A DNA stretch of 64,000 nt from Stappia sp. GTDB taxonomy: Bacteria > Pseudomonadota > Alphaproteobacteria > Rhizobiales > Stappiaceae. Position 1 is the first letter of the stretch. Each line of letters begins with the position of its first letter. The notes under the pieces were generated by a model, which did no database searches, was not told the origin of the DNA, and saw only the letters and a list, made by a program, of their open reading frames with translations. Both the position numbers and the translations under genes were made by a program. The stretch is taken from assembly GCA_002722295.1 (NCBI GenBank), contig PBLF01000017.1:113517-177516 (forward strand). The letters are read 5' to 3'. Shown here piece by piece: positions 16,792-25,177 of the stretch.

Positions 16792-19332
16792 GTGAACGAG
16801 GCGAACGGCACCCGCACGACACAGGCGGGCGCGTCGGCGGCGGACAGCCGCATCGGTCGCGCCGTCCTTCTTGCGCGCGCGGCCCTGCTTTGGGAACGCG
16901 TCTGGCCCGTGGTTCAGGGCCCCCTGATCGTGGCCGGGCTCTACGTGGGCCTGTCCTGGGTCGGCCTGTGGACGCTGCTGCCCGGCTGGATTTCGGTTCC
17001 CGCGAGCCTGCTCTTCCTTCTTTCCGCTCTCTGGCTCGCCCGCCCGCTCCTGTCCCTGCGACTGCCGGGACGCGGAGAGGCGCTGGCGCGCATCGAACGC
17101 GCGTCGGGCCTGAAGCATCATCCCCTGACCGCCCTTGATGACCGGCTGTTTTCCGGTGCGCGGGCTCCGGGAACGGACGCGCTGTGGGAGGCGCATCTGG
17201 CGCGCGCCCGCGCCGCGCTGACCTCGGTGCGCTCCGGCGGTCCCGACCCGCGTGCCTGGCGCAAGGATCCCTGGGGGCTTCGCGCCGTCGCGGCCATGCT
17301 GCTGATCGTCGGGTTCTTCGTCGCCGACGGAGAACGGCTGAAGCGCCTGTCGCCGCTTGCCGCGCCCGCGGGCGATGCGGCGGCGGACGCCCTTCGCATC
17401 GATGCCTGGATCACGCCGCCGGACTATACCGGCCGTCCGCCGGTGTTTCTGACCGGTGCAACGGCGGCCCTGCGAGATCGCAGCGAGGCGCTCAGCGTGC
17501 CGCAGGGGAGCGAGCTTACCGTGCGCGCCCTTGGCCTGCCCGAGGCGTCCGTGCGCGTGTCGGGCGAGGCGGGGTCCGCTCCGGTGGATGCGGCGACCGG
17601 CGAGCGCGCCGGAGCGGTGCGCTTCAGCAGCCTGCTCGAGACGAGCGGGGAGGTCGAGATCCGCGACGGCGAGCGTCTCGTCGACGCCTGGCGGATCCAG
17701 GTCGAGCCCGACGAGGCTCCGACGGTCCGCCTTCTGCAGGACCCGGAAGAGCAGCTCAGCGGTGCGGTCAAGCTCACCTACCTGATGGAAGACGACTACG
17801 GCATCGTGTCCGGCGAGGGGCGGATCACGCCGGCGAGGATCGTCGCGCTCGACGGTGACAAGCCGCGCCGTCCCCTCCTGGAGGATCCGGTGTTTCCCCT
17901 GTCGCTTCCCGCCGGTGGCGGGCGGCAGGGCAAGGGCGAGACGATCCGCGATCTCACCAGCCATCCCTATGCGGGCTCGGAGGTCGATCTCGTGCTGAGC
18001 GCGGACGATCACGCCGGCCAGACGGGAGAATCCCCGGCGCATCGCTTTGTCCTGCCCCAGCGCCGCTTCGCCAATCCGCTGGCGCGCGCGATCGTGGAGC
18101 AGCGGCGCGATCTCGCGCTTGACGCCAACACCCGCGTGCGCGTGCTCGACGCCTTCGATGCGCTGATGCTCGCCCCGGAAGCGTTTCAGGAGAAGGCGCG
18201 CACCTATCTCGGCATGCGTTTCGTGCGGGGCGAGCTTTCGCGGGCTTCCGACGACGACGCCCTGCGCGAGGTCGTGGACCTGATGTGGGAGCTTGCGCTG
18301 ACCATCGAGGACGGCGATCTCTCGGTGGCGGAGCGGGCCTTGCGCAACGCGCAGGAGGCGCTGCGAAAGGCGCTCGAGGACGGGGCGCCGGAAGAGGAAA
18401 TCGCACGTTTGACCGACGAGTTGCGCAAGGCGCTGCAGGATTACATGCAGGCGCTGGCGCAGCAGATGCGCGAGCAGTCGCCGCAGGCGATGCAGCAGAT
18501 GGATCCCAACGCGCAGACGCTGAGCCCGCAGGATCTGGAAAAGATGCTGTCGCGGATCGAGGAACTGGCGCGCTCGGGGGCCAATGATGCCGCGCGCGAG
18601 CTTCTGGCCGAGATGCAGCGGATGCTCGAGAACCTGCAGGCGGGCCGCCCGCAGCAGATGCCGCAGGGCATGACGCAGGAGATGATGGAGGCGCTGAACC
18701 AGCTCGGCGAAATGATCCAGCGCCAGCAGGAACTCATGGACCGTACCGACCGCTTGGACCGGCGCTCCGAACAGGACGGCGAGCGGCGGCAGGGGGGCGA
18801 GCAGCGCCGGGAGCAGCAGAACGGCGGCGGACAGATGTCGCCGGAAGAGCTGGCCGAGGCCTTGCGCCAGCTCCAGCAGGGGCAGGGCCAGCTTGGCGAC
18901 CAGTTGCAGCAGCTTCTCGACCAGATGGCGCGCGACGGCATGGAGGGGAACGAGAACCTCGGCCGCGCCGGCGAGGAAATGGGCGAGGCGCGCGACAGTC
19001 TGGGCGAGGGCGAGACCGGACAGGCGGTCGGCCGGCAGGGCAATGCGCTCGACGCGCTGCGTCAGGGCGCCCAGGGGCTTGCCGAACAGATGATGGGTCA
19101 GAACCAGGGGCCGGGCATGGCCGGCCGCCGGGGCGGGCCGCGCGATCAGGATCCGCTCGGCCGGCCGCGTCGGACGGAAGGGCCCGACTTCGGCGAGCGT
19201 GTCCAGGTGCCTGACGAGATCGACGTGCAGCGGGCCCGGCGTATTCTGGAGGAACTGCGCCGCCGCTTTTCGGAACCGGGCCGACCGTCGATCGAGCTCG
19301 ACTATCTCGAGCGGTTGCTGCGGCGGTATTGA
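16792..19332 (+). CDS. TIGR02302 / DUF4175 family membrane protein
   Basis: An 846-residue protein of an alphaproteobacterial family of unknown function. Two adjacent hydrophobic segments (about residues 35-85) and a third (about 165-182) anchor the N-terminus. A beta-rich middle contains the family's IDAWITPPDYTGRPPVFL and LEDDYG-like YLMEDDYGIVSGEG segments. From about residue 560 to 800 the chain becomes helical and very rich in Gln, Met, Glu and Arg, with many Q-Q and E-M repeats, ending in DIQRARRILEELRRRFSEP-like sequence. GTG at 16792 is chosen because GGAGG lies eight bases before it; an ATG at 16729 would add 21 residues. It follows lysA, a conserved neighbourhood. Confidence 0.85.
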   Translation: MNEANGTRTTQAGASAADSRIGRAVLLARAALLWERVWPVVQGPLIVAGLYVGLSWVGLWTLLPGWISVPASLLFLLSALWLARPLLSLRLPGRGEALARIERASGLKHHPLTALDDRLFSGARAPGTDALWEAHLARARAALTSVRSGGPDPRAWRKDPWGLRAVAAMLLIVGFFVADGERLKRLSPLAAPAGDAAADALRIDAWITPPDYTGRPPVFLTGATAALRDRSEALSVPQGSELTVRALGLPEASVRVSGEAGSAPVDAATGERAGAVRFSSLLETSGEVEIRDGERLVDAWRIQVEPDEAPTVRLLQDPEEQLSGAVKLTYLMEDDYGIVSGEGRITPARIVALDGDKPRRPLLEDPVFPLSLPAGGGRQGKGETIRDLTSHPYAGSEVDLVLSADDHAGQTGESPAHRFVLPQRRFANPLARAIVEQRRDLALDANTRVRVLDAFDALMLAPEAFQEKARTYLGMRFVRGELSRASDDDALREVVDLMWELALTIEDGDLSVAERALRNAQEALRKALEDGAPEEEIARLTDELRKALQDYMQALAQQMREQSPQAMQQMDPNAQTLSPQDLEKMLSRIEELARSGANDAARELLAEMQRMLENLQAGRPQQMPQGMTQEMMEALNQLGEMIQRQQELMDRTDRLDRRSEQDGERRQGGEQRREQQNGGGQMSPEELAEALRQLQQGQGQLGDQLQQLLDQMARDGMEGNENLGRAGEEMGEARDSLGEGETGQAVGRQGNALDALRQGAQGLAEQMMGQNQGPGMAGRRGGPRDQDPLGRPRRTEGPDFGERVQVPDEIDVQRARRILEELRRRFSEPGRPSIELDYLERLLRRY

Positions 19333-19359
19333 ACCGACACGCGCGCAAGGGTCTGCTCC

Positions 19360-19399
19360 GGCGCGAGCCGAAAAACGCTCTGGCGCGAGCCGAAAAACG
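19360..19399. repeat. 18-bp perfect tandem duplication
   Basis: GGCGCGAGCCGAAAAACG occurs at 19360-19377 and again at 19382-19399, a 22-base period, in the non-coding gap of 262 bases between the TIGR02302 gene and the convergent response regulator gene. The repeat is perfect, so it is recent or conserved. No hairpin with a T-tract was found here. The rest of the gap shows nothing recognisable. Confidence 0.85.
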
Positions 19400-19594
19400 G
19401 GGCCGGTGAAGATCAGGGAAAGAGAGGGGGCTGTCGGCCGCCAGCGGTGACGGTGGCGCGCGGGGTCTCGCCTCTTGGAGGCTCGCCTGTGCGCGGTTCG
19501 TCCACATGCGGGCGTGCGGGACAGGCGCCACGCATGACAAGCGGAGCGGCCCTCGGGCCGGTCCGGTCAAAATCGGGTTGGCAGGTCCGTCACG

Positions 19595-19999
19595 TCAGGC
19601 GTAACGACGCAGAACCGTGGGCTCCTCGCGCAGGATCCCGTTGAGCGCGTCATGCACCGCACGCCGGATCTCGGCCAGCGAGAAGGGCTTGGTGACCACA
19701 TCGTGGATCAGGGCGTCGAGCCCGTTCGCGCGTTCTCGCTGGTCGGCGAAGCCCGTCATCAGCAGGATCGGAACCTGCGGAAAGTCGCGTGCGGCAATCA
19801 GCGCGAAGGCGATGCCATCCATGATCGGCATCTTGATGTCCGACAGGATCAGGTCGAAACGCCCGTTCTCGCGCGCCAGGGTTTCCGAGGCCGCGGCCCC
19901 GTCCTCCTGGGCGGTGACGGTATGTCCGTCCAGTTCAAGCGCGCGCTTCACGAAGCTGCGTACCGCCTCGTCGTCCTCGGCAAGAAGAATGTGAGCCAT
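19595..19999 (-). CDS. Single-domain response regulator (CheY-like receiver)
   Basis: A 134-residue stand-alone receiver domain. The acidic pocket is E8-D9-D10, the phospho-acceptor is D54 in LILSDIKMPIMDG, the switch Thr is T82 in LLMTGFAD, and the conserved Lys is K104 in TKPFS. There is no DNA-binding or enzymatic output domain, so it should signal through protein contacts or phosphotransfer. It resembles CpdR and DivK-like cell-cycle receivers in size, but the region after the KPF motif (SLAEIRRAVHDALNG) is not that of CpdR, so no symbol is assigned. It lies 15 bases downstream of hpt and probably ends the operon of the zinc-ribbon gene and hpt. The partner kinase is not in the window. 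Confidence 0.88.
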   Translation of the reverse strand: MAHILLAEDDEAVRSFVKRALELDGHTVTAQEDGAAASETLARENGRFDLILSDIKMPIMDGIAFALIAARDFPQVPILLMTGFADQRERANGLDALIHDVVTKPFSLAEIRRAVHDALNGILREEPTVLRRYA

Positions 20000-20014
20000 G
20001 TCCCTCTCCGCTTC

Positions 20015-20569
20015 TCAAGCGTCCGCGTCGGCGGCCGTTTCCTGGACGACGTGACCGATGAAGGGCAACTGGCGCCACTTGTGCCCCATGTCCATCCCGT
20101 AGCCGACCACAAACCTGTCCGGACACTCGAATCCCACATATTCCGCAGAAATGGCGGATTTGCGGCGCGACGGCTTGTCCAGTAGCGCCGCGACACGAAC
20201 AGATCTTGCGCCCCGTTGGGTGAGTCGGTCTCGCGCAAAGGTTAACGTGCGTCCACTTTCCAGGATGTCATCCACGAGAATCACATCTCTCCCGGCGACG
20301 TCGCTTTCCACGTCGCGCAACACCCGGATTTCCCTTGACTCCGTGCCCGCGCCGTAACTGGACAAATGGATAAACTCCATCTCCAGTTCAAGACCGGCGC
20401 GATGCAGGGCGCGAACCAGGTCCGCGGCGAACATGAAGCTGCCCTTCAGGACCGCGACGACGAGCAGGCGCTCGGGTCTGTCGGCGGCGATTTCGCGCGC
20501 CATCTCCGCCACGCGATCGGCGATGGACGCCTCGTCGAAAAGAGGCAGGATTTCGGGATCGGACGTCAT
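20015..20569 (-). CDS. hpt: Hypoxanthine(-guanine) phosphoribosyltransferase
   Basis: A 184-residue purine-salvage enzyme converting hypoxanthine or guanine plus PRPP to IMP or GMP. Visible elements are VAVLKGSFMFAADLVR (loop I, PPi binding), SSYG in the flexible loop, and the PRPP signature RDVILVDDILESGRTL. The purine-contact segment ALLDKPSRRK and the FVVGYGMDMGHKWRQLPFIG end are typical. The start overlaps the zinc-ribbon gene's stop by four bases (ATGA), giving tight translational coupling. Its pairing with that gene and a response regulator is conserved in related bacteria but functionally unexplained. Confidence 0.94.
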   Translation of the reverse strand: MTSDPEILPLFDEASIADRVAEMAREIAADRPERLLVVAVLKGSFMFAADLVRALHRAGLELEMEFIHLSSYGAGTESREIRVLRDVESDVAGRDVILVDDILESGRTLTFARDRLTQRGARSVRVAALLDKPSRRKSAISAEYVGFECPDRFVVGYGMDMGHKWRQLPFIGHVVQETAADADA

Positions 20570-21570
20570 TTCATGCTCGCCTGCTTGTCGCGCGCCCGCT
20601 CGACGAAGCGCACATGGATGTCGGCGGCCAGATCCGGCGGGGATGCAAGGCGCGTGCGGATACGTGTGGTGCCGGCGGTTTCCAGGCGGCGGGCCCGGGG
20701 CTCGACGATCCAGGCGTAGATTTCCTGGGCGTCCTCGCTGCGCAGCGCGAAGCGGACGGCAGGCACATAGGCCGGCTCGCCGCTGACATTGCGGATGGTT
20801 CCCTCGATCACCAGAACGATGGACCCGTCCTCGAGCTCCCGGAAGGTCCGCAGGTCCTTGAACTCGAGACCGCGCAGGTTCACCTCGAACCCGGCCAGGG
20901 CATAGAGGCCGGCGAGGTCCGGGACGCGCGCGACGATTGGCGTGCGAAACAGGAATGCGAAACCGAAAAGCGCCAGAGCAAAGACGAAGAGGCCCGCGCC
21001 GACGACGCGCCGTGGCCGCACCTGGCGGACGCGATGCGCGGTCGCCCGGGCGACGCGCTTGTAGACCGGCTCCTCCGACTTTTCCTTCACCTGGATCTTC
21101 GGGCGGCGGGCCAGCGTCTCGATGTCGACGGGTTGGGTGCCTTCGTCCTCGTCTTCCGCCTCTTCGCCGCTTCCCTCCTGCAGGCTTGCGAAAGGATCGT
21201 CGGCGGACATGAGGTCGGTGGAGGCGTCGAAGTCGAAGGCGGTGTCGTCGGTCGTCTTGTCGTCGTCGGAGATGTCGGTCGCGTCGGGCAGGGACTCAGA
21301 CCAGTCCATGTCGTTAGGTCCGGTCGTGGCAAAAGCGTCCTTCGACACGTCGTCCATCGCGCTGGCGCCGGCCATCTCCGGCACGCGCGCGTCCTCGGTC
21401 GCGTTGTCCGCCTGGTTGGGAAGCTCGGTCTCGATGGAGGTTGTGTCAGTCTCCGCGTGGGCCTGCCAGCGGGCGCCGCAGCGGGCGCATTTCACACTCC
21501 GCCCCTCGGATCCGATGAGCGAATCCTTGACCTGATAGGACGTCGAGCATTCCGGGCAGGTGATCTTCAT
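20566..21570 (-). CDS. MJ0042-type zinc-ribbon membrane protein (DUF3426-like)
   Basis: A 334-residue protein. An N-terminal zinc ribbon uses C5, C8, C28 and C31 (CPECSTSYQV...CARCGARW). It is followed by about 130 acidic, low-complexity residues rich in Asp, Thr and Ser, then a basic patch and one transmembrane helix (about residues 190-210, VVGAGLFVFALALFGFAFLF). The rest is a periplasmic DUF3426-like beta domain with VIEGTIRNVSGEPAYVP and VRFVERARD. The layout suggests a cytoplasmic sensor or tether joined to a periplasmic domain; the function is unknown. It is divergent from ftsE, whose start is 240 bases away. Confidence 0.85.
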   Translation of the reverse strand: MKITCPECSTSYQVKDSLIGSEGRSVKCARCGARWQAHAETDTTSIETELPNQADNATEDARVPEMAGASAMDDVSKDAFATTGPNDMDWSESLPDATDISDDDKTTDDTAFDFDASTDLMSADDPFASLQEGSGEEAEDEDEGTQPVDIETLARRPKIQVKEKSEEPVYKRVARATAHRVRQVRPRRVVGAGLFVFALALFGFAFLFRTPIVARVPDLAGLYALAGFEVNLRGLEFKDLRTFRELEDGSIVLVIEGTIRNVSGEPAYVPAVRFALRSEDAQEIYAWIVEPRARRLETAGTTRIRTRLASPPDLAADIHVRFVERARDKQASMK

Positions 21571-21747
21571 TGTGGAAAGGGCCTCATCATATCCACAAAG
21601 CGGAACGGGGATGGCTCCTGCCAGGAACCCCAGGATCGGCTACAGTCTGCACCGGAAGCGTAAACACGCGGCAAATGGCGGCGGACACCCGGCACGCGAG
21701 AGCGCGCGGTTCCGCGGACACCGTCCCGCCATCACGCCCTGATAACG

Positions 21748-21780
21748 TTAATGAAGCGTTAAGCGCGGGTCCGATAGGCT
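21748..21780 (+). promoter_or_regulatory. CtrA box and -10-like element upstream of ftsE
   Basis: TTAA (21748-21751), seven bases, TTAA (21759-21762) is an exact CtrA recognition box. Twelve bases downstream is TAGG within GATAGGCT (21773-21780), the same geometry as the box at 12410. The ftsE start codon is 31 bases after this element. The box would overlap the -35 position, allowing CtrA activation or repression of ftsEX. Confidence 0.75.
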
Positions 21781-21810
21781 TGCGCAAGGTTCCGTCATCA
21801 AGAGGTCTCC

Positions 21811-22470
21811 GTGATCCGATTCGAAAATGTTGGGCTGCGCTACGGCATGGGGCCGGAGGTCCTGCGCGACCTGACCTTCGAAATCCGGCCGCAATCGTTC
21901 CAGTTCCTGACCGGCCCCTCGGGCGCCGGCAAGACGAGCCTGATGCGGCTCCTGTTCCTGTCCCTGCGCCCGACGCGCGGTCTGATCTCGGCGTTCGGGA
22001 AGGACACGTCGTCGCTGCAGAAGGGCCAGATCCCTGCGCTGCGCCGGCGCATCGGCATCGTCTTCCAGGACTTCCGCCTGCTCGATCATCTGACCACCTA
22101 CGAGAATGTCGCCCTGCCGCTCAGGGTGCTCGGTCAGGAAGAGAGCCAGTATCGCGGCGACGTGGTCGAGCTGCTCAAGTGGGTGGGGCTGGGCGAGCGC
22201 ATGCATGTGCTGCCCCCGGTCCTGTCGGGCGGCGAGAAGCAGCGCGCGGCGATCGCGCGCGCGCTTATCACCCGCCCGGAGATACTGCTTGCCGACGAGC
22301 CGACCGGCAACGTGGACCCGCCGCTGGCGCGCCGTCTGCTGCGCCTGTTCATCGAACTCAACCGGCTCGGCACCTCGGTGGTCATCGCGACCCACGACCT
22401 GGGCCTGATGGAGCAGGTTTCCGCGCGGCGCCTGGAACTCGCGGACGGACGGCTGCAGATCCATGACTGA
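21811..22470 (+). CDS. ftsE: Cell division ATP-binding protein FtsE
   Basis: A 219-residue ABC ATPase that pairs with FtsX at the division septum to control peptidoglycan hydrolases. The Walker A is GPSGAGKTS (about residues 36-44), the Q-loop is FQDFRLLDHLTTYENVALPLR, the signature is LSGGEKQRAAIARAL, Walker B is ILLADEPT and the H-loop is IATHD. It starts with GTG at 21811, with AGAGG eight bases upstream. ftsX overlaps its end by eight bases. The upstream CtrA box suggests cell-cycle control. Confidence 0.95.
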   Translation: MIRFENVGLRYGMGPEVLRDLTFEIRPQSFQFLTGPSGAGKTSLMRLLFLSLRPTRGLISAFGKDTSSLQKGQIPALRRRIGIVFQDFRLLDHLTTYENVALPLRVLGQEESQYRGDVVELLKWVGLGERMHVLPPVLSGGEKQRAAIARALITRPEILLADEPTGNVDPPLARRLLRLFIELNRLGTSVVIATHDLGLMEQVSARRLELADGRLQIHD

Positions 22471-23503
22471 GAAGATCACACCAGAGCGGCGCGAACCGCA
22501 GGCCCCCCGCCCCGGGCGGCGCGGCAGGCTTCCGGGCCGGGTGAAGGCGGTGGCCGATGGCGCGCGCAAGCGCAAGGCTCGGGCAAGGGGCAACTCCGAG
22601 GGGTTGCGCCCCTCGGCGCAGATCGTGCCGCCGCAGGCGGTCGCCGGTCGCGCGCTGCTGCTCGTCGTCGCCATCATGAGCTTTCTGGCCTGCCTGACCG
22701 TGGGCGCGGTGACCGTCGTCAACGATGCCGCCGAATCCTGGTCGAACGACCTGCTGCGCGAGGTCACGATCCAGATCCGCCCGGCGGACGGGGTCGACAT
22801 GCTGCGCGAGATCGACAAGGCGATCGCGGCGGCCCGCTCCCAGGCCGGCGTCGGTGCTGTGCACGCGCTGTCGGACGAACAGACCCGCGATCTCCTCCAG
22901 CCCTGGCTCGGGTCGGGGCTGGATCTCGAGACCCTGCCGGTTCCGCGCCTGATCCAGGTCCAGATCACCGACAGTCGTGCCTTCAGCCTGCAGGCCCTGC
23001 GGGAGGCGGTGGCCGCCGACGTGCGCGGCGCCAGCGTCGACGATCACGCGCGCTGGACCGACCGGCTCGCGGCCATGGCCCGCGCCTTTGTCGGCGGCGG
23101 CATCGCCATCCTGATCCTGGTGCTGGCCTCGATGGTGCTGTCGGTGGTGTTTGCCACCCGCGCGGCGATGGCCGGCAACCGGGATGTGGTCGAGGTGCTT
23201 CACTTCGTCGGCGCGGAAGACAATTTCATCGCCCGCGAGTTCCAGCGCCACTTCCTGCTGCTCGGTCTCAAGGGCGGGCTCGCCGGCGGCCTGACCGCCT
23301 GCCTGCTCTTCATCGTGATCGGCTTGCTGTCGGACAGCCCGGTCGGCGCGGCGGGGATTACCGAGGCGGTCGGTCTCTTCGGGGATGTGACGGTGGGCGT
23401 CGCCGGATACCTGGGCGTGCTGGCGATCATCTTCCTGGTGACGGTGCTGACGGCGGCCACGTCGCGCGTGGCGGTACGCGCCCATCTCGGCCGGCTCGAC
23501 TGA
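22463..23503 (+). CDS. ftsX: Cell division protein FtsX
   Basis: A 346-residue membrane partner of FtsE. A basic, Pro-rich cytoplasmic N-terminus of some 65 residues leads to a first transmembrane helix (about 70-90). A periplasmic domain of about 130 residues follows with the conserved LREVTIQIRPADG pattern, then three C-terminal membrane helices (about 215-240, 265-290, 310-335) including VEVLHFVGAEDNFIAREFQRHF, the cytoplasmic coupling segment. This is the standard FtsX fold. The ATG overlaps the ftsE reading frame by eight bases, so the two are co-translated. A perfect terminator follows at 23556-23586. Confidence 0.93.
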   Translation: MTEKITPERREPQAPRPGRRGRLPGRVKAVADGARKRKARARGNSEGLRPSAQIVPPQAVAGRALLLVVAIMSFLACLTVGAVTVVNDAAESWSNDLLREVTIQIRPADGVDMLREIDKAIAAARSQAGVGAVHALSDEQTRDLLQPWLGSGLDLETLPVPRLIQVQITDSRAFSLQALREAVAADVRGASVDDHARWTDRLAAMARAFVGGGIAILILVLASMVLSVVFATRAAMAGNRDVVEVLHFVGAEDNFIAREFQRHFLLLGLKGGLAGGLTACLLFIVIGLLSDSPVGAAGITEAVGLFGDVTVGVAGYLGVLAIIFLVTVLTAATSRVAVRAHLGRLD

Positions 23504-23555
23504 CAGGCGCCCCGCAGGGGCGGCAAAACGGAAAAACTTTCGCGCAATAATGCAA

Positions 23556-23586
23556 AAAACCTCCGGCAGATCCTGCCGGAGGTTTT
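23556..23586. terminator. Bidirectional intrinsic terminator between ftsX and rplS
   Basis: AAAACCTCCGGCAG (23556-23569) pairs perfectly over 14 bp with CTGCCGGAGGTTTT (23573-23586) around a three-base loop. With A and T tracts on either side it can end ftsEX (plus) and rplS (minus). Confidence 0.95.
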
Positions 23587-23643
23587 GTCGTTTTCGTTAC
23601 CCTGTAACGCTTGCGTCCGCCTGTGGCGGCGCCGGGCGCCGGA

Positions 23644-24117
23644 TTACTCCGAAGCGGCCTCGGCGGCTGCCGCCTTCGCCGCGGCGGCCTCGGCCTCCTT
23701 GGCGGCCTTGGCGGCGGCGAGGTCGGCCTTGATCTCGTCGTTCAGGCGACGGGCGCGGGTGTTGGTCGCCTCGACGATACGGGCCGACTTGCCGCGACGG
23801 CCGCGCAGGTAATAGAGCTTCGCGCGGCGAACCTTGCCGCGACGCACGACCTCGACGCCCTCGATCATCGGGGAGAACACCGGGAACACACGCTCCACGC
23901 CCTCGCCGTAGGAGATCTTGCGGACCGTGAAGTTCTCGTTGATGCCGCCGCCCGAACGCGCGATACAGACGCCCTCATAGGCCTGCGTACGGGTGCGGTT
24001 GCCCTCCGTCACGCGCACGTTGACGCGGATCGTGTCGCCCGGGGAAAAGGTGGGAAGCTTGCGGGCTGCCTCGACCTTCGCCATTTCCTCGGCGTTGAGC
24101 TGCTCGATGATGTTCAT
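23644..24117 (-). CDS. rplS: 50S ribosomal protein L19
   Basis: A 157-residue L19, at the 30S-50S interface. The conserved core spans residues 1-120: [42 protein letters not shown], the [15 protein letters not shown] block and [23 protein letters not shown]. coli L19 ends at 115; here about 35 extra residues rich in Ala, Lys and Glu form a probable helix. The gene is last in the ffh-rpsP-rimM-trmD-rplS order but has 249 bases between it and trmD, where a separate promoter may lie. Confidence 0.97.
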   Translation of the reverse strand: MNIIEQLNAEEMAKVEAARKLPTFSPGDTIRVNVRVTEGNRTRTQAYEGVCIARSGGGINENFTVRKISYGEGVERVFPVFSPMIEGVEVVRRGKVRRAKLYYLRGRRGKSARIVEATNTRARRLNDEIKADLAAAKAAKEAEAAAAKAAAAEAASE

Positions 24118-24300
24118 GGCACTGCCTTCTGTCTTATGAGCCGGTCAGAGCGCCCGCTGACGATCGAGCCGCAGGGGCGGGTTCACCGCGTTTTGGCCAA
24201 TCCGGCCGGAGGCCGGTGGTGAAAGGGAATTCAGGTTCCGCAGAGGGACGCGCATAGCCAAGACGGCTCGCGGCCCCATTTCGGCACCCGAGTGGTGCGC

Positions 24301-24329
24301 TCCATACCGCAATGCGCGGCGCTTGTCAT
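24301..24329 (-). promoter_or_regulatory. Candidate rplS promoter
   Basis: On the minus strand ATGACA (24329-24324) and TATGGA (24306-24301) are 17 bases apart, about 190 bases before rplS. The leader that follows can fold: TTCACC and GGTGAA arms enclose a GC-rich CCGGCC/GGCCGG hairpin. The hexamers are imperfect, so this is tentative. Confidence 0.4.
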
Positions 24330-24366
24330 GTGGTTTCTGGCGATTTTCGGCCAGAACGTGCCATTC

Positions 24367-25080
24367 CTAGCGCCGAGGCCGGTCGTCGTGCTCCTCGTGA
24401 CGCTCCCAAAGGTCGGGGCGCCGTTCGCGGGTCAGCTCCTCGGCCTTGCGTCTGCGCCACGCATCGATGCGGGCGTGATCGCCCGAGGTGAGGATTTCCG
24501 GAATGCCGAGCCCCTCGAACTCGCGCGGGCGGGTGTAGTGGGGGTGCTCGAGTAGCCCCGTCTCGAAGCTCTCCGTCTCGCCGCTTTCCGCATTGCCCAT
24601 GACGCCGGGGAGAAGCCGCACCACCGCGTCAAGGAGCACCATCGCGCCAAGCTCGCCGCCGGAGAGGATATAGTCGCCGATGGAAACCTCCTCCAGGCCG
24701 CGGGCGTCGATGACGCGCTGGTCGACGCCCTCGAAACGGCCGCAGACGACGAGCGCGCCCGGCCCGGCGGCCAGCTCGCGGACGCGGGTCTGGTCGAGCG
24801 GTCGTCCGCGCGGGCTCATCAGCAGTCTCGGGCGCGGGTCGCCTTCGGGTGCGGCCGCGTCGATCGCCCTTGCGAGAATGTCGGCGCGCAGAACCATGCC
24901 GGCGCCGCCACCGGCGGGCGTGTCATCGACCGAACGATGCCGGTCGGTGGCGTGATCGCGGATCTGGCGGGCATCGAGCGACCAGTCGCCGCGTTCCAGC
25001 GCGCGCCCCGACAGCGACAGCCCCAGGGGGCCGGGAAACATTTCAGGGTAGAGGGTCAGGACGGTCGCGTCGAAGGCCAT
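24367..25080 (-). CDS. trmD: tRNA (guanine-N1-)-methyltransferase
   Basis: A 237-residue SPOUT methyltransferase making m1G37 in tRNAs that read CNN codons, which prevents frameshifting. The N-terminal [16 protein letters not shown], the catalytic [12 protein letters not shown] loop, the SAM-binding trefoil knot ([11 protein letters not shown] and [14 protein letters not shown]) and the tRNA-binding [24 protein letters not shown] are all present. Length matches the family. In most relatives it directly follows rimM; here 531 bases with an opposite-strand gene intervene. Confidence 0.96.
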   Translation of the reverse strand: MAFDATVLTLYPEMFPGPLGLSLSGRALERGDWSLDARQIRDHATDRHRSVDDTPAGGGAGMVLRADILARAIDAAAPEGDPRPRLLMSPRGRPLDQTRVRELAAGPGALVVCGRFEGVDQRVIDARGLEEVSIGDYILSGGELGAMVLLDAVVRLLPGVMGNAESGETESFETGLLEHPHYTRPREFEGLGIPEILTSGDHARIDAWRRRKAEELTRERRPDLWERHEEHDDRPRR

Positions 25081-25128
25081 GGCGGTCTCCCGGGATCACC
25101 GGATGCGGAGTTTCAGGACAACGAATGG

Positions 25129-25150
25129 TTAAGACGGCGGGCGCTAGGGT
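25129..25150 (+). promoter_or_regulatory. TTAA / TAGG promoter-like element before the VanZ-like gene
   Basis: TTAA at 25129-25132 is followed after 12 bases by TAGGGT (25145-25150), the same geometry as the two CtrA-type promoters in this window. The position for a first half-site seven bases upstream reads ACAA, so the box is degenerate. The gene's ATG is 27 bases downstream. Confidence 0.4.
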
Positions 25151-25177
25151 GCGGCGGTCTCGTCAGTGGAGCCTGCC

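Noticed and set aside
19595..19999. Assignment of the receiver protein as CpdR
   Set aside because: Size and acidic pocket fit, but the segment after the KPF motif and the phosphorylation-site context differ from CpdR as I remember it.
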